From Thiobacillus sp. (lineage in GTDB: Bacteria > Pseudomonadota > Gammaproteobacteria > Burkholderiales > Thiobacillaceae): 59,565 bases of DNA. The position numbers and the translations under genes are program-made. The first letter of the stretch is position 1. Each line of letters begins with the position of its first letter. The notes below the pieces were generated by a model. That model was not told where the DNA came from, made no database searches, and saw only the letters and a program-made list of their open reading frames with translations. Positions 19,304-29,956 of the stretch are shown piece by piece. The DNA lies in assembly GCF_018780105.1 (NCBI RefSeq), contig NZ_JADMKC010000060.1:1-59565 (forward strand), given 5' to 3'.

Positions 19304-20463
19304 TGCTCTACACCGCGCGCGCGCCCAAACCCAGTGCCGAGCTCGATTTCAGCCTGCTGTGGCTGACGCTCGGCCTGCTGGCGCTGGGCTGGGTGATGAT
19401 TTATTCGGCCTCGATCGCGATTGCCGAAGCGGCCCGCTACACCGGCCACAACGGCGAATACTATTTGATGCGGCAGGGCATTTTCATCGCCGCCGGCGTG
19501 GCGGTCGGCATCAGCGCATTCCAGATCCCGATGCGGATATGGCAGCAGATCGCGCCTTACCTGTTCCTGCTCGGCCTGCTGTTGCTGGTGGTGGTGCTGA
19601 TCCCCGGCATCGGCCACGAGGTCAAGGGCAGCCGCCGCTGGATCCCGCTCGGCTTTGCCAACCTGCAGCCTTCCGAACTGATGAAGCTGCTCGCCGTGCT
19701 GTACGCCGCCGACTACACCACGCGCAAGGCGGCGTTCATGCACGACCTCAAGAAAGGCTTTTTGCCGATGGCTGGGGTGATGCTGATGACTGGGCTGCTG
19801 CTGCTGTCCGAGCCGGATTTTGGCGCTTTCGTGGTGATCGTGGCGATCGCCATGGGCATCCTGTTCCTCGGCGGGCTGAACTGGAAAGTGTTCGCCGGCC
19901 TCATCGTCATGCTGGTGATCGGCTTTGCCGCGCTGATCTTCTCGTCCGCGTACCGCCTGCAGCGCCTGCAGACCTTCCTCAAAGGCCCGTTCGAAGACCC
20001 CTACGGCGCGGGCTACCAGCTGTCGCACGCGCTGATCGCCTTCGGTCGCGGCGAGTGGCTCGGCCTCGGCCTCGGCGGCAGCATCGAAAAACTGTTCTAT
20101 CTGCCGGAAGCGCACACCGACTTCCTGCTCGCCGTGATTGCCGAAGAATTCGGCTTCATCGGCGTGCTCGTGGTGGTCGGCCTGTTCGCCTGGCTGATCG
20201 TGAAAGCCTTCCTGATCGGCCTGCGCGCCGCACAGCTGGAGCGCAATTTCAACGCGCTGGTGGCGCAAGGCATCGCCATCTGGATCGGCGTGCAATCGCT
20301 GATCAACATGGGCGTGAACGTCGGCCTGTTGCCGACCAAGGGATTGACCCTGCCTTTCCTGTCGTTCGGCGGCAGCGGCATTCTCGCCAACTGCCTGGCG
20401 GTGGCCGTGCTGTTGCGCATCGACTGGGAAAACCGGCAGATGATGCGGGGGAAAACCTTCTGA
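19303..20463 (+). CDS. ftsW: Septal peptidoglycan glycosyltransferase FtsW
   Basis: A SEDS-family polytopic protein of 386 residues that polymerises lipid II at the septum with FtsI. SEDS signatures are [34 protein letters not shown] (partly), EPDFGAFVV and [17 protein letters not shown] near the C-terminus. The ATG overlaps the murD stop (TGATG). The end of the gene, coding MRGKTF, was duplicated by an insertion just downstream. Confidence 0.97.
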   Translation: MLYTARAPKPSAELDFSLLWLTLGLLALGWVMIYSASIAIAEAARYTGHNGEYYLMRQGIFIAAGVAVGISAFQIPMRIWQQIAPYLFLLGLLLLVVVLIPGIGHEVKGSRRWIPLGFANLQPSELMKLLAVLYAADYTTRKAAFMHDLKKGFLPMAGVMLMTGLLLLSEPDFGAFVVIVAIAMGILFLGGLNWKVFAGLIVMLVIGFAALIFSSAYRLQRLQTFLKGPFEDPYGAGYQLSHALIAFGRGEWLGLGLGGSIEKLFYLPEAHTDFLLAVIAEEFGFIGVLVVVGLFAWLIVKAFLIGLRAAQLERNFNALVAQGIAIWIGVQSLINMGVNVGLLPTKGLTLPFLSFGGSGILANCLAVAVLLRIDWENRQMMRGKTF

Positions 20464-20587
20464 TGCTGATTCGGTCGTCCTCGCATCATCTCCCCTCTCC
20501 CTACCCCTCTCCCACAAGGGGCGAGGGAACGAACGTGCGCGACGCGCGCCCAAATCGACTGACGATGCGGGGGAAAACCTTCTGATG
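20442..20587. repeat. 122-bp insertion with a 24-bp direct repeat at the ftsW-murG junction
   Basis: Bases 20442-20465 are repeated exactly at 20564-20587. The repeat covers the last FtsW codons, the stop and the TGATG stop/start overlap. The 98 bases between the copies contain a pyrimidine-rich/purine-rich arm pair (CCCCTCTCCC ... AAGGGGCGAGGG), resembling palindromic intergenic repeats common in proteobacteria. The second copy supplies the GGGGGA ribosome site and start of murG. Confidence 0.85.
20463..20585 (+). CDS. Bridging mini-ORF between ftsW and murG (40 codons)
   Basis: The inserted segment is an open frame from an ATG overlapping the ftsW stop (TGATG at 20461) to a TGA overlapping the murG ATG (TGATG at 20583). 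The peptide is low-complexity Pro/Ser/Arg-rich and ends in a copy of the FtsW C-terminus (MRGKTF). It probably has no function as a peptide, but could carry ribosomes across the insertion and keep translation coupled. Confidence 0.45.
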   Translation: MLIRSSSHHLPSPYPSPTRGEGTNVRDARPNRLTMRGKTF

Positions 20588-21724
20588 GCCGCCGCGAACC
20601 GTACCCTGATGGTGATGGCCGGCGGTACCGGCGGCCACGTCTACCCCGCGCTGGCGGTGGCCGATGCACTGCGCGCGCGCGGCTGGGACGTATTCTGGCT
20701 CGGCACCAAAAACGGCCTCGAAGCACGCGTGGTGCCGGCTGCCGGCATCGACATGGTGTGGGTATCGATGGGCGGCGTGCGCGGCAAGGGCTGGCTGAAG
20801 AAATTGCTGCTGCCCGCCACGCTGTTGCTCGCGTTCTGGCAAAGCCTGCGCGCGATCGTGCAGCGCCGACCCGACGTGGTGCTCGGCATGGGCGGCTACA
20901 CCGCGTTTCCCGGCGGCATGATGGCGAGCCTGCTGAGCAAGCCGCTGGTGATCCACGAACAGAATTCGGTCGGTGGGCTGACCAACCGCGTGCTGGCGTG
21001 TCTGGCCGAGCGCGTGCTGACCGCCTTCCCCAAGGTGTTCACCCATGCCCACGACAAGCCGATTCCCTGCCGCCGCGTGACGACCGAGTGGGTGGGCAAC
21101 CCAGTACGGAGCGAAGTCTTCGCTCTGGCCAACGAACAGCGTACAGACATCACGGCAGGAACCGACACAGCGCGTAGCGGCGCGCTGCGGCTGCTGGTGG
21201 TCGGCGGCAGCCTGGGCGCGCAGGCGCTGAACGATCTGGTGCCCAAAGCGCTGGCACTGCTTCCCGCTGACCAGCGCCCGGCCGTCGTGCACCAATCCGG
21301 CCGCCAACACCTCGACATCCTGCGCGCGAATTACGCTGCCGCCGGCGTCGAAGCCGACGTGCGCGACTACATCGAAGACATGGCCGCCGAATACCGCGCC
21401 TGTGATTTCGCCATCTGCCGCGCCGGCGCGATGACGGTAGCCGAGCTGGCCTGCGCTGGCGTGCCCGCCGTGCTGGTGCCCTTCCCCTTCGCGGTGGACG
21501 ACCACCAGACCGGCAACGCCGAATTCCTTTCCGAAGCCGGCGCCGCCTGGCTGATCCAGCAAAAGGATCTGACTGCAGAGAAGCTGGCCGCGCTGATCGC
21601 CGGGCTGGATCGCGGCCAGCTGGCGGCGATGGCCGGCAAGGCGCGCGCACTGGCCAAACCCGATGCGACCGCACGCGTCGCCGATATTTGCGAAGCGCTG
21701 GCAGGAAAGGCAGGCAATCAATGA
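20585..21724 (+). CDS. murG: UDP-GlcNAc:lipid I N-acetylglucosaminyltransferase
   Basis: MurG converts lipid I to lipid II at the inner face of the membrane. It is a GT-B glycosyltransferase: N-terminal [17 protein letters not shown] loop, [14 protein letters not shown], and the C-terminal donor site [20 protein letters not shown] plus [14 protein letters not shown]. 379 residues. Its start lies in the second copy of the 24-bp repeat. Its stop overlaps a 23-codon mini-ORF. Confidence 0.97.
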   Translation: MAAANRTLMVMAGGTGGHVYPALAVADALRARGWDVFWLGTKNGLEARVVPAAGIDMVWVSMGGVRGKGWLKKLLLPATLLLAFWQSLRAIVQRRPDVVLGMGGYTAFPGGMMASLLSKPLVIHEQNSVGGLTNRVLACLAERVLTAFPKVFTHAHDKPIPCRRVTTEWVGNPVRSEVFALANEQRTDITAGTDTARSGALRLLVVGGSLGAQALNDLVPKALALLPADQRPAVVHQSGRQHLDILRANYAAAGVEADVRDYIEDMAAEYRACDFAICRAGAMTVAELACAGVPAVLVPFPFAVDDHQTGNAEFLSEAGAAWLIQQKDLTAEKLAALIAGLDRGQLAAMAGKARALAKPDATARVADICEALAGKAGNQ

Positions 21725-21792
21725 CTTCCCGCACCCATCTCTGCCAAGTGCGCCCCGCTCACCGCTTATTGCTCACCGCTCACCCCCTATGA
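21721..21792 (+). CDS. Bridging mini-ORF between murG and murC (23 codons)
   Basis: The ATG overlaps the murG stop (ATGA at 21721) and the TGA overlaps the murC start (ATGA at 21789). The segment contains short GCTCACCGCT-type repeats, so it looks like inserted repeat DNA rather than an old gene. It would let terminating ribosomes pass from murG to murC. Confidence 0.4.
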   Translation: MTSRTHLCQVRPAHRLLLTAHPL

Positions 21793-23180
21793 AACACGCC
21801 GTCAAACACATTCACTTCGTAGGCATCGGCGGCGTCGGCATGAGCGGCATCGCCGAGGTGCTGCTGAACCTGGGCTACGCGGTATCGGGTTCCGATCTGG
21901 CCGACAATGCGGTAACGCAGCGGCTGGCCAGCCTGGGCGCGCGCATCCATCACCAGCATGCCAGCGAAAACATTACCGACGCCGATGCGGTGGTCACTTC
22001 GACTGCCGTGCAGGAATCCAACCCCGAAGTCGTCGCCGCGCGCGAAAAGAAAATCCCCATCGTGCCACGTGCACTGATGCTCGCCGAACTGATGCGGCTG
22101 CAGCGCGGCATCGCGATTGCCGGCACCCACGGCAAAACCACCACCACCAGCCTGGTCGCCAGCATCCTCGGCGAGGCGGGTATGGACCCGACCTACGTCA
22201 TCGGCGGCAAGCTCACCGCCGCCGGCACCAATGCGCGGCTCGGCAAGGGCGATTTCCTCGTCGCCGAGGCTGACGAGTCGGACGCAAGCTTTCTGTACCT
22301 CACGCCCGTGATCGCCATCGTCACCAACATCGACGCCGATCACATGGACACGTATGGCCATGATTTCGAGCGCCTGAAAACCGCCTTCGTCGACTTTTGC
22401 CAGCGGCTGCCTTTCTACGGCATGGCGGTGCTGTGCATTGACGACCCGCACGTGCGCGAAATCATGCCGCGCATCACCAAGCCGATCACCACCTACGGCT
22501 TCGACGAAGCGGCGCAGGTGCGTGCGGTCAACCCGCGTTTCGAGCAGGGCCTGATGCATTTCACCGTGCAGCGTGAAGGCATGGCCGATCTCGACATCGT
22601 GCTGAATCATCCCGGCATGCACAACGTGCTGAACGCGCTGGCGGCGATCGCGGTGGCCACCGAAGTCGACGCGGACGACGCCGCCATCGTCAAGGCCCTG
22701 GCCGAATTTCATGGCGTCGGTCGCCGCTTCCAGCGCTATGGCGAACAGCCGGCCAAGGACGGCGGTCAATACACGCTGGTCGACGACTACGGCCACCACC
22801 CGGTGGAAATGGCGGCGACACTGGCCGCGGCGCGCGGCGCTTTCCCGGGGCGGCGGCTGGTGCTGGTCTTCCAGCCGCACCGCTTTACCCGCACGCGCGA
22901 CTGCTTCGAGGATTTCGTCAAAGTGCTGTCGGAAACCGACGTGCTGGTGCTGACCGAGGTCTATCCGGCCGGCGAAGCGCCCATCGTCGCAGCGGATGGC
23001 CGCGCCCTCGCCCGCGCGGTACGGGTCGGCGGCAAGGTCGAGCCGCTGTTCGTCGAACAGGTGGGCGATGTGCCGGCAACGGTGCGCGACCTGGCGCACG
23101 ACGGCGACGTGGTACTGGTGATGGGCGCGGGCAGCATCGGTCAGGTCGCGCCTGCTTTGGGGACGCCGCATGCGACATGA
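21789..23180 (+). CDS. murC: UDP-N-acetylmuramate:L-alanine ligase
   Basis: MurC attaches the first stem-peptide residue. Motifs are [20 protein letters not shown], the ATP loop [28 protein letters not shown] and the C-terminal [20 protein letters not shown]. 463 residues, normal for the family. The start is ATG 21789 ([10 protein letters not shown]); the frame is open further upstream but without homologous sequence. It overlaps the murB reading frame. Confidence 0.97.
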   Translation: MKHAVKHIHFVGIGGVGMSGIAEVLLNLGYAVSGSDLADNAVTQRLASLGARIHHQHASENITDADAVVTSTAVQESNPEVVAAREKKIPIVPRALMLAELMRLQRGIAIAGTHGKTTTTSLVASILGEAGMDPTYVIGGKLTAAGTNARLGKGDFLVAEADESDASFLYLTPVIAIVTNIDADHMDTYGHDFERLKTAFVDFCQRLPFYGMAVLCIDDPHVREIMPRITKPITTYGFDEAAQVRAVNPRFEQGLMHFTVQREGMADLDIVLNHPGMHNVLNALAAIAVATEVDADDAAIVKALAEFHGVGRRFQRYGEQPAKDGGQYTLVDDYGHHPVEMAATLAAARGAFPGRRLVLVFQPHRFTRTRDCFEDFVKVLSETDVLVLTEVYPAGEAPIVAADGRALARAVRVGGKVEPLFVEQVGDVPATVRDLAHDGDVVLVMGAGSIGQVAPALGTPHAT

Positions 23181-24144
23181 TTTCCGCATGAGCGAGATGG
23201 ATCTGGGCGGCGGCGCAGCCCCGACGCTGCGCGGCCATTTCCTCTACAACGAACCGATGAGCAAGCACGTGTCGTGGCGCGCCGGCGGCGAAGCCCAGCG
23301 CGTCTATATCCCGGCCGACCTCGACGACCTCGCTTGGCTGGTGCGCTCAGTGCCGGCGCACGAAGCCATCCACATGGTCGGGCTCGGCAGCAATCTGCTG
23401 GTACGCGACGGCGGCGTCGCCGGCGTGGTGATCCTGCTGCACGGCGTACTGAAAAAACTCGCGATCGAGTCGCGTACCCAGGGACTGCCCGCTGCGCCCA
23501 CCGGTCGCGATACGGCCTTGATCTATGCCCAGGCCGGCGTGGCCTCGCCCAAACTGGCGCGCTTTGCCGCCAACAACAATCTGGTCGGCGGCGAATTCTG
23601 GGCCGGCATCCCCGGCACCGTCGGCGGCGCAATTGCGATGAACGCCGGCTGCTACGGCGGCGAAACCTGGGACAAGCTGGTACAGGTGCTGACGCTCGAC
23701 CGCAAGGGCCAATTGAACGAGCGCCTGCCGGGCGACTATGTCATCGGCTACCGCCACGTGGCGCTCAAGCAGGCGCATGAAGAATGGTTCGTCGGCGGCT
23801 GGTTCCGTCTTGAGCACGGCGACGGCGCGGCCTCGCGCAACACCATCAAGACCCTGCTGAAAACCCGCATCGCGGCGCAACCGCTGAATCTGCCCAACGC
23901 CGGCTCGGTGTTTCGCAATCCGCCCGGCGATCACGCCGCGCGCCTGATCGAAAGCTGCGGCCTCAAGGGCTTCCGCATCGGCGATGCGCAGGTGTCGGAG
24001 AAGCACGCCAATTTCATCGTCAATCTCGGCCATGCCTACGCGGCCGACATCGAACGCCTGATCGAACATGTGGAAGACAGCGTGGAAGCGCGCACCAATG
24101 TGCGGCTGATCCGCGAAGTCCGGATTATTGGAGAACGGCAGTGA
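23170..24144 (+). CDS. murB: UDP-N-acetylenolpyruvoylglucosamine reductase
   Basis: MurB reduces enolpyruvyl-UDP-GlcNAc to UDP-MurNAc with NADPH and FAD. FAD-binding and catalytic stretches include [62 protein letters not shown] and [19 protein letters not shown]. 324 residues places it in the type II/shorter class. ATG 23170 overlaps murC by 11 bases; ATG 23188 is an alternative start. The stop overlaps the ddl GTG. Confidence 0.95.
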   Translation: MRHDFRMSEMDLGGGAAPTLRGHFLYNEPMSKHVSWRAGGEAQRVYIPADLDDLAWLVRSVPAHEAIHMVGLGSNLLVRDGGVAGVVILLHGVLKKLAIESRTQGLPAAPTGRDTALIYAQAGVASPKLARFAANNNLVGGEFWAGIPGTVGGAIAMNAGCYGGETWDKLVQVLTLDRKGQLNERLPGDYVIGYRHVALKQAHEEWFVGGWFRLEHGDGAASRNTIKTLLKTRIAAQPLNLPNAGSVFRNPPGDHAARLIESCGLKGFRIGDAQVSEKHANFIVNLGHAYAADIERLIEHVEDSVEARTNVRLIREVRIIGERQ

Positions 24145-25067
24145 ACGCGTCAGCAAAACAATTCGGGAAAGTCGCCGTGATGCTGGGCGGCACCTCGGCC
24201 GAGCGCCCGGTGTCGCTCAACAGCGGCGCGGCCGTCCTGGTGGCGCTGCAGCGTCAGGGCATCGACGCCCATGCGTTCGACCCCGCCACCCGCAATCTCG
24301 GCGACCTCATCAGCGGCGAATTCGACCGCGTGTTCATTTCGCTGCATGGGCGGCTGGGCGAAGACGGCTGCATGCAGGGTGCGCTCGAAGTGCTGGGCAT
24401 GCCCTACACCGGCAGCGGCGTGATGGCGTCGGCACTGGGCATGGACAAATGGCGCACCAAGCTGCTGTGGCGCGCGGCCGGACTGCCGACCGCCGACTGG
24501 GCAATGCTCAACGCCGACAGCGATTTCGCCGCCGTGGAAAAACAGCTCGGCCTGCCGATTTTCGTCAAGCCCGCACGCGAAGGCTCCAGCATCGGCATGA
24601 GCAAGGTGACCGTGGCCGGCACGCTGCAAGCCGCCTATGAAACCGCTGCCGAACACGACCCGCTGGTGCTGGCCGAAACCTTCATCGATGGTCCAGAGTT
24701 CACCGTCGGCATCCTCGGCGACCGCGCCTTGCCGCTGATCCGCCTGGAGCCGGCCAAGGACGCCGCGTTCTACGACTTCGACGCCAAATACCTGCGCAAT
24801 GACACCCAGTACCACTGCCCGGCCGGCCTGCCGGAAGCGGACGAACAGGCGATGCGCCAACTGGCGCTGGACGCCTTCCGGCTGGTCGGCGGGCGCGGCT
24901 GGGGGCGCGTCGACGTGATGCGCGACAGCCTCGGCAATCCCTATCTGCTGGAAGTGAACACTTCGCCCGGCATGACCGACCACAGTCTGGTGCCGATGGC
25001 TGCCCGCGTGGCCGGGCTGGATTTCGACACCCTGTGTTTGACGATTCTGGAGCAGACGCTGGCATGA
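24141..25067 (+). CDS. ddlB: D-alanine-D-alanine ligase
   Basis: Ddl makes the D-Ala-D-Ala dipeptide for MurF. It is an ATP-grasp enzyme: [19 protein letters not shown] at the N-terminus (family HEREVSL-like loop, here AERPVSL), [16 protein letters not shown] mid-protein and [17 protein letters not shown] at the C-terminus. 308 residues, with GTG start at 24141 preceded by GGAG. It overlaps murB and ftsQ by four bases each. Confidence 0.96.
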   Translation: MNASAKQFGKVAVMLGGTSAERPVSLNSGAAVLVALQRQGIDAHAFDPATRNLGDLISGEFDRVFISLHGRLGEDGCMQGALEVLGMPYTGSGVMASALGMDKWRTKLLWRAAGLPTADWAMLNADSDFAAVEKQLGLPIFVKPAREGSSIGMSKVTVAGTLQAAYETAAEHDPLVLAETFIDGPEFTVGILGDRALPLIRLEPAKDAAFYDFDAKYLRNDTQYHCPAGLPEADEQAMRQLALDAFRLVGGRGWGRVDVMRDSLGNPYLLEVNTSPGMTDHSLVPMAARVAGLDFDTLCLTILEQTLA

Positions 25068-25888
25068 ACGCCGAACTCGCCAACCATCCGCTCAATCAGG
25101 TCGCCCGTGTGCTGACCTGGGGCGCGCTCGGCCTGCTGGCCTACGGCGCGACCAGCTGGGTGGTGGCGCAGCCGTGGTTTGCACTGACCACGCTGGAAGT
25201 CAAAACGCCGGTGGCGCATGTCACCGAGGAACAAATTCGCCTGGTGGCCGAGCGCCGCGTGCGCGGTACCTTCTTCACGGTCGATCTCGAACACGTGCGC
25301 GAGAGTCTGGAAAAACTGCCGTGGGTACGCGAGGCGCGAGTCGAACGACGCTGGCCCGATACCCTGGTCGTATCGCTGGTAGAGCAGGTGCCGGTGGCGC
25401 GCTGGAACGACAACGCGCTGGTGAACGGCGAGGGCGGCGTGTTCGTCGCAGCGGCATCCGACGCCCTGCCGCGCCTGTCCGGACCGGAGGAGAGCAGCGC
25501 CGAAGTGGTCGCCGCCTATCAGCGCTACCAGACTGCGCTCAAGCCGCTCGACATGAACATCGCCGAGCTGCGCCTGTCGCCGCGCCGGGCGTGGTGGATC
25601 CGCCTCGACAACGGTATGCAGCTCGTGCTCGGACGCGAGCAAACCGACGCACGGCTGGCACGTTTTGTCAGCCTGTACCCGCGCCTGATGACCGCGCAGG
25701 CGGTGACGCGCCTGGTGCCTGCGCTCAATCAGGCGCCTGGCAGCGCGCTGGCCTCGGCGGTAGCGGCAGCCGTTGATCTCAAACCTGCTGCCTCGACTCT
25801 TCCCCTCAGCGTCGACCTGCGTTACGCCGACGGCTTTGCCGTGCGGATGCCGAACGGCGCCTCCCCTTTCAAACCGAGTACATCATGA
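25064..25888 (+). CDS. ftsQ: Cell division protein FtsQ
   Basis: A bitopic divisome protein linking cytoplasmic and periplasmic factors. One transmembrane helix lies near residues 13-32. The POTRA domain follows ([20 protein letters not shown]), then [19 protein letters not shown], the conserved beta-domain motif. 274 residues. The ATG at 25064 overlaps the ddl stop, and the stop overlaps ftsA. Confidence 0.95.
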   Translation: MNAELANHPLNQVARVLTWGALGLLAYGATSWVVAQPWFALTTLEVKTPVAHVTEEQIRLVAERRVRGTFFTVDLEHVRESLEKLPWVREARVERRWPDTLVVSLVEQVPVARWNDNALVNGEGGVFVAAASDALPRLSGPEESSAEVVAAYQRYQTALKPLDMNIAELRLSPRRAWWIRLDNGMQLVLGREQTDARLARFVSLYPRLMTAQAVTRLVPALNQAPGSALASAVAAAVDLKPAASTLPLSVDLRYADGFAVRMPNGASPFKPSTS

Positions 25889-27120
25889 GCAAGCCAAGAG
25901 ACCCTAAAAACCTGGTCGTCGGTCTCGACATCGGAACCTCCAAGATCGTCTGCATCGTCGCCGAAATCAACGACGAGGGCACGCTCGACATCATCGGCAT
26001 GGGCACCCATCCCTCGCGCGGCCTGCGCCGCGGCGTGGTGGTCAACATCGAAGCCACCGTCAACGCCATCCAGCGCGCGCTGGAAGAAGCCGAACTGATG
26101 GCCGACTGCAAGATCCGCGAGGTCTATACCGGCATCGCCGGCAGCCACATCAAGAGCTTCAACTCGCATGGCATGTATGCCATCAAGGACAAGGAAATCA
26201 GCCAGCTCGACGTCGACCGCGTGGTGGACACCGCGCGCGCGGTCAACATCCCGACCGACCAGCAGATCCTGCACACCATTCCGCAGGAATTCATCGTCGA
26301 CGGCCAGGAAGACGTGCGCGACCCGCTCGGCATGAGCGCGGTACGGCTGGAGGTCAAGGTCCACATCGTCACCGGCGCAGTGTCGGCCGCGCAGAACATC
26401 ATCAAGTGCGTGCGCCGCTGCGGCATCGAGGTGGGCGATCTGGTATTGCAGCCGCTGGCCTCGGCGATGGCGGTGCTGACCGAAGACGAAAAGGAACTCG
26501 GCGTCTGCCTGGTCGACATCGGCGGCGGCACCACCGACATCGCCGTGTTCACCGACGGCGCGATTCGCCACACCGCAGTGATCCCGGTGGCCGGCGACCA
26601 GGTCAACAACGATATCGCGGTGGCGCTGCGTACCCCGCCGAAAGAGGCTGAGGACATCAAGGTGCAGTACGGCTGTGCGCTCCGACAGCTGGCCGACGCG
26701 CGCGACATGATCGAAGTGCCCGGCATCGGCGATCGTCCACCGCGCACGCTGTCGAAGCAGACGCTGGCCGAGTTCATCGAGCCGCGCATGGAGGAACTGT
26801 ATTCGCTGGTGCAGGCCGAGCTGCGCCGTAGCGGATTCGAAGAACTGCTGTCGTCCGGCATCGTCATCACCGGCGGCTCGGCCGGCATGCAGGGCATGGT
26901 CGAACTCGGCGAAGAGGTGTTCCACATGCCGGTGCGCATGGGCTGGCCGCGCTACGAAGGCGGGCTGTCGGACGTTATGCACAACCCGCGCTACGCCACC
27001 TGCATGGGGCTGCTGCTGGCCGGGCTGGAAGCGCGCGGACGCGACGCACCGAAGCTGTCGGGCAGCAGCCTGAAGGACATTCTGGAACGCATGAAAAGCT
27101 GGTTCAAGGGGAATTTCTGA
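25885..27120 (+). CDS. ftsA: Cell division protein FtsA
   Basis: An actin-like ATPase that anchors FtsZ to the membrane. Signatures are NLVVGLDIGTSKIVCIVAE, the SHMA-type 1C domain, CLVDIGGGTTDIAVFTDGA and GIVITGGSAGMQGM. The C-terminal amphipathic membrane-targeting helix is clear (LKDILERMKSWFKGNF). 411 residues. It overlaps ftsQ by four bases. A 128-base gap follows before ftsZ. Confidence 0.97.
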   Translation: MSKPRDPKNLVVGLDIGTSKIVCIVAEINDEGTLDIIGMGTHPSRGLRRGVVVNIEATVNAIQRALEEAELMADCKIREVYTGIAGSHIKSFNSHGMYAIKDKEISQLDVDRVVDTARAVNIPTDQQILHTIPQEFIVDGQEDVRDPLGMSAVRLEVKVHIVTGAVSAAQNIIKCVRRCGIEVGDLVLQPLASAMAVLTEDEKELGVCLVDIGGGTTDIAVFTDGAIRHTAVIPVAGDQVNNDIAVALRTPPKEAEDIKVQYGCALRQLADARDMIEVPGIGDRPPRTLSKQTLAEFIEPRMEELYSLVQAELRRSGFEELLSSGIVITGGSAGMQGMVELGEEVFHMPVRMGWPRYEGGLSDVMHNPRYATCMGLLLAGLEARGRDAPKLSGSSLKDILERMKSWFKGNF

Positions 27121-27248
27121 CGCCGCCGCGTGATCCACGCGTGCGACGTTGAAACGGGATTTGGCTGTTGTGCCGGATGCAGACAAACCATCCAGGCAGA
27201 CACACCAAAGGATTTGGGTTTTTTGATTAGCAATAAGGAGGAAGCACG

Positions 27249-28394
27249 ATGTTTGAATTGATGGATGTAGATACCCAGGATGCAGTGATCAAGGTGATAG
27301 GCGTGGGCGGCTGCGGCGGCAACGCGGTCGATCACATGATCAGCTCGGGCTTGAATGGCGTGGAATTCATCGCCATCAACACCGACGCGCAGGCGCTCAA
27401 CCGCAACCAGGCCAAGCTGCAGCTGCAACTGGGCAACGGCGTGACCAAGGGTCTGGGCGCCGGCGCCAACCCCGACGTCGGCCGCGAAGCCGCACTGGAA
27501 GATCGCGAGCGCATCGCCGAACTGATCGACGGTGCCGACATGCTGTTCATCACCGCCGGCATGGGTGGCGGCACCGGCACCGGCGCCGCCCCCGTGGTGG
27601 CCGAAGTCGCCAAGGAACTCGGCATCCTGACCGTGGCCGTAGTCACCAAGCCGTTCATGTTCGAAGGCAAGCGCGTGCGCGCCGCCAACGCCGGCATCGA
27701 GGCGCTGTCCAAGCACGTCGATTCGCTGATCATCATCCCCAACGAAAAACTGATGCAGGTGCTCGGCGACGACGTGTCGATGCTCGACGCCTTCAAGGCC
27801 GCCAACAACGTGCTGCACGGCGCAGTCGGCGGCATCGCCGAAGTCATCAACTGCCCCGGACTGGTCAACGTAGACTTTGCCGACGTGCGCACCGTGATGA
27901 GCGAAATGGGCATGGCGATGATGGGTTCGGCGCAGGCCAGCGGCGAAAACCGCGCCCGCATTGCGGCCGAACAAGCCGTCGCCAGCCCGCTGCTGGAAGA
28001 CGTGAACCTGGCCGGCGCGCGCGGCGTACTGGTCAACATCACCGCATCGAGCACCGTGAAGATGCGCGAGATCCACGAAGTGATGAACACCATCAAGGCC
28101 TTCACCGCGGAAGAAGCCACCGTCATCGTCGGCCAGGTGCTCGACGACAGCATGGAAGATGCGCTGCGCGTCACCATGGTCGCCACCGGCCTCGGCAGCC
28201 CGGTCGCCCGCCAGCAGACCCGTCCGATGCAGATCATCCGCACCGGCACCGACGATGCTGTGATGACGCTCGGCAGCGATGAGGAACTGCCCAGCGTAAT
28301 GGGCAGCAACCGCCGCACCCGGGTTCAGGCAATGACCGACTCCGGCGTCGACCACCTGGACATCCCGGCCTTCCTGCGTCGCCAGGCAGACTGA
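27249..28394 (+). CDS. ftsZ: Cell division GTPase FtsZ
   Basis: Tubulin-like GTPase that forms the Z-ring. The N-terminal IKVIGVGGCGGNAVDHM, the tubulin signature GMGGGTGTGAAPVVAEVAK and the C-terminal binding peptide for FtsA/ZipA (DIPAFLRRQAD) are intact. 381 residues. A strong AAGGAGG ribosome site precedes the ATG, in keeping with high expression. The 128-base space before it contains a CGCGTG/CACGCG hairpin near 27127 and could hold an ftsZ promoter, but I see no clear hexamers. Confidence 0.98.
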   Translation: MFELMDVDTQDAVIKVIGVGGCGGNAVDHMISSGLNGVEFIAINTDAQALNRNQAKLQLQLGNGVTKGLGAGANPDVGREAALEDRERIAELIDGADMLFITAGMGGGTGTGAAPVVAEVAKELGILTVAVVTKPFMFEGKRVRAANAGIEALSKHVDSLIIIPNEKLMQVLGDDVSMLDAFKAANNVLHGAVGGIAEVINCPGLVNVDFADVRTVMSEMGMAMMGSAQASGENRARIAAEQAVASPLLEDVNLAGARGVLVNITASSTVKMREIHEVMNTIKAFTAEEATVIVGQVLDDSMEDALRVTMVATGLGSPVARQQTRPMQIIRTGTDDAVMTLGSDEELPSVMGSNRRTRVQAMTDSGVDHLDIPAFLRRQAD

Positions 28395-28415
28395 GATGGC
28401 CGGCGACGGCTGCAA

Positions 28416-28438
28416 CCTGGCACGCCATGCGTGCCAGG
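28416..28438 (+). other. Hairpin between ftsZ and lpxC
   Basis: A perfect 10-bp stem (28416-28425 with 28429-28438) with a CAT loop lies in the 82-base gap. It lacks a T run, so it is more likely an mRNA processing/stability element or a weak attenuator than a terminator. Confidence 0.6.
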
Positions 28439-28476
28439 CCGGGGTCGTTCGCCCTCAAAGTGATTAAAATGACGAG

Positions 28477-29394
28477 ATGATCAAGCAACGCACATTGAAA
28501 TCGTCGGTCAAGGCTGCCGGCGTGGGCCTGCATTCCGGCGTCAAGGTCGAGATGACGCTGCGCCCGGCCGCGCCCAATACCGGCATCGTGTTCCGCCGCA
28601 TCGACCTCGATCCGCCGGCCGAACTCAAGGCCGACCCGTATCTCGTCACCGACACCCGGCTGTGTTCCATGCTGGAATCCGGCCTGGCCAAGGTGTCCAC
28701 CGTCGAACACCTGATGTCCGCGCTCGCGGGCCTCGGCATCGACAACCTGCTGGTCGATCTGACCGGCCCCGAAATTCCGATCATGGACGGCTCCTCGGCG
28801 CCGTTCGTGTTTTTGCTGCAATCCGCCGGCATCGTCGAACAGGACGCAGCGAAGCAATACGTGCGCATCAAGCAGCCGATCGAAGTGCGTGACGGCGACA
28901 AGTGGGCGCGCTTCGTACCGCACAACGGCTTCAAGGTCGAGTTCACCATCGACTTCAAGCATCCCGTATTCGACAAGAGCGGCAAGACCGTCAGCATCGA
29001 TTTTGCCGACAGCGCCTATACCAAGGAAGTCGCCCGCGCCCGCACCTTCGGCTTCATGCACGAAGTCGAATACCTGCGCAACAACGGGCTCGCTTTGGGC
29101 GGTTCGCTCGACAACGCCATCGTCATGGACGAATTCCGCGTGCTGAACCAGGATGGCCTGCGCTACGACGACGAGTTCGTCAAACACAAGGTGCTCGACG
29201 CCATCGGCGACATCTACCTGCTGGGCCACCCCATCATCGGCGCCTTCGAAGCCTACAAATCGGGCCATGCGCTGAACAACGCCCTGCTGCGCGAACTGCT
29301 GCAGCACCAGGAATCGTGGGAATACGTCAGCTTCGAACGCGAGGAAGACACCCCGCCCGCCTACCTCCGCCTGCATCCCCTCGCCGCCGCATGA
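28477..29394 (+). CDS. lpxC: UDP-3-O-acyl-N-acetylglucosamine deacetylase
   Basis: LpxC is the committed zinc deacetylase of lipid A synthesis. Zinc and catalytic residues are visible: [17 protein letters not shown], and [20 protein letters not shown] with the HxxxD zinc pair followed by the catalytic histidine. 305 residues. It ends the dcw-lpxC block and overlaps a 60-codon gene by four bases. Confidence 0.97.
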   Translation: MIKQRTLKSSVKAAGVGLHSGVKVEMTLRPAAPNTGIVFRRIDLDPPAELKADPYLVTDTRLCSMLESGLAKVSTVEHLMSALAGLGIDNLLVDLTGPEIPIMDGSSAPFVFLLQSAGIVEQDAAKQYVRIKQPIEVRDGDKWARFVPHNGFKVEFTIDFKHPVFDKSGKTVSIDFADSAYTKEVARARTFGFMHEVEYLRNNGLALGGSLDNAIVMDEFRVLNQDGLRYDDEFVKHKVLDAIGDIYLLGHPIIGAFEAYKSGHALNNALLRELLQHQESWEYVSFEREEDTPPAYLRLHPLAAA

Positions 29395-29573
29395 TCGTCC
29401 TGCGCCTGCTGATCGTCGCCCTCGTCGTTGCAGTGGTGGCGCTCGGTCTGGCGTGGCTGTTCACCGGCAACCGCACATACCTCGGGTATATCGGCCGCGT
29501 GCTGCGCTTCGCGCTGGTGGTCGGCCTGATCTCGGCGTTGTTTTATGTGGTGGAGCGAGTGGTGTTGCGGTGA
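29391..29573 (+). CDS. Small two-helix membrane protein
   Basis: A 60-residue protein with an ATG overlapping the lpxC stop (ATGA). Two hydrophobic segments are seen: [20 protein letters not shown] and [15 protein letters not shown], separated by [15 protein letters not shown] do not recognise it. Translational coupling to lpxC suggests an envelope role, but this is inference. Confidence 0.65.
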   Translation: MIVLRLLIVALVVAVVALGLAWLFTGNRTYLGYIGRVLRFALVVGLISALFYVVERVVLR

Positions 29574-29618
29574 GCGGGAGAGATAGCCATGACTAATCCA
29601 ATGGATTATGATTAGATT

Positions 29619-29954
29619 GTGCTGACCATCGCGGAAGTGCCGGAATATATCCGTCGATCCGAGAAATTACTGACCGAAGAAGAACGCCGGGACATCGTGG
29701 ATTACCTGGCGGCGAACCCCAAGGCCGGCGACATCATGGAAGGCACCGGCGGCGTTAGAAAGCTGCGCTGGGGCCGACAGGGCCGCGGTAAAAGTGGCGG
29801 CGTTCGGGTGATTTATTACGTTCACTCCGAACTGATGCCGCTTTATCTGTTGACCTTGTTTGCCAAAAACGAGCGCGCCAATCTCACCAAGGCAGAACGC
29901 AACGAACTGGCCGGACTCGTGGATATCCTGGTCTCGGCATGGCTGGAGAAATAA
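29619..29954 (+). CDS. RelE/HigB-like type II toxin
   Basis: A 111-residue protein of the RelE/ParE superfamily. The core VRKLRWGRQGRGKSGGVRVIYY and LLTLFAKNERANLTKAE fits ribosome-dependent or HigB-type mRNA interferases. It uses a GTG start at 29619, because the ATGs upstream end at a TAG. A helix-turn-helix gene follows two bases after its stop, the toxin-first order of HigBA-like modules. The target cannot be told from sequence. Confidence 0.82.
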   Translation: MLTIAEVPEYIRRSEKLLTEEERRDIVDYLAANPKAGDIMEGTGGVRKLRWGRQGRGKSGGVRVIYYVHSELMPLYLLTLFAKNERANLTKAERNELAGLVDILVSAWLEK

Positions 29955-29956
29955 GC

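Noticed and set aside
27127-27141. Terminator between ftsA and ftsZ (CGCGTG/CACGCG)
   Set aside because: Short stem with no T tract; probably incidental or a minor mRNA structure.
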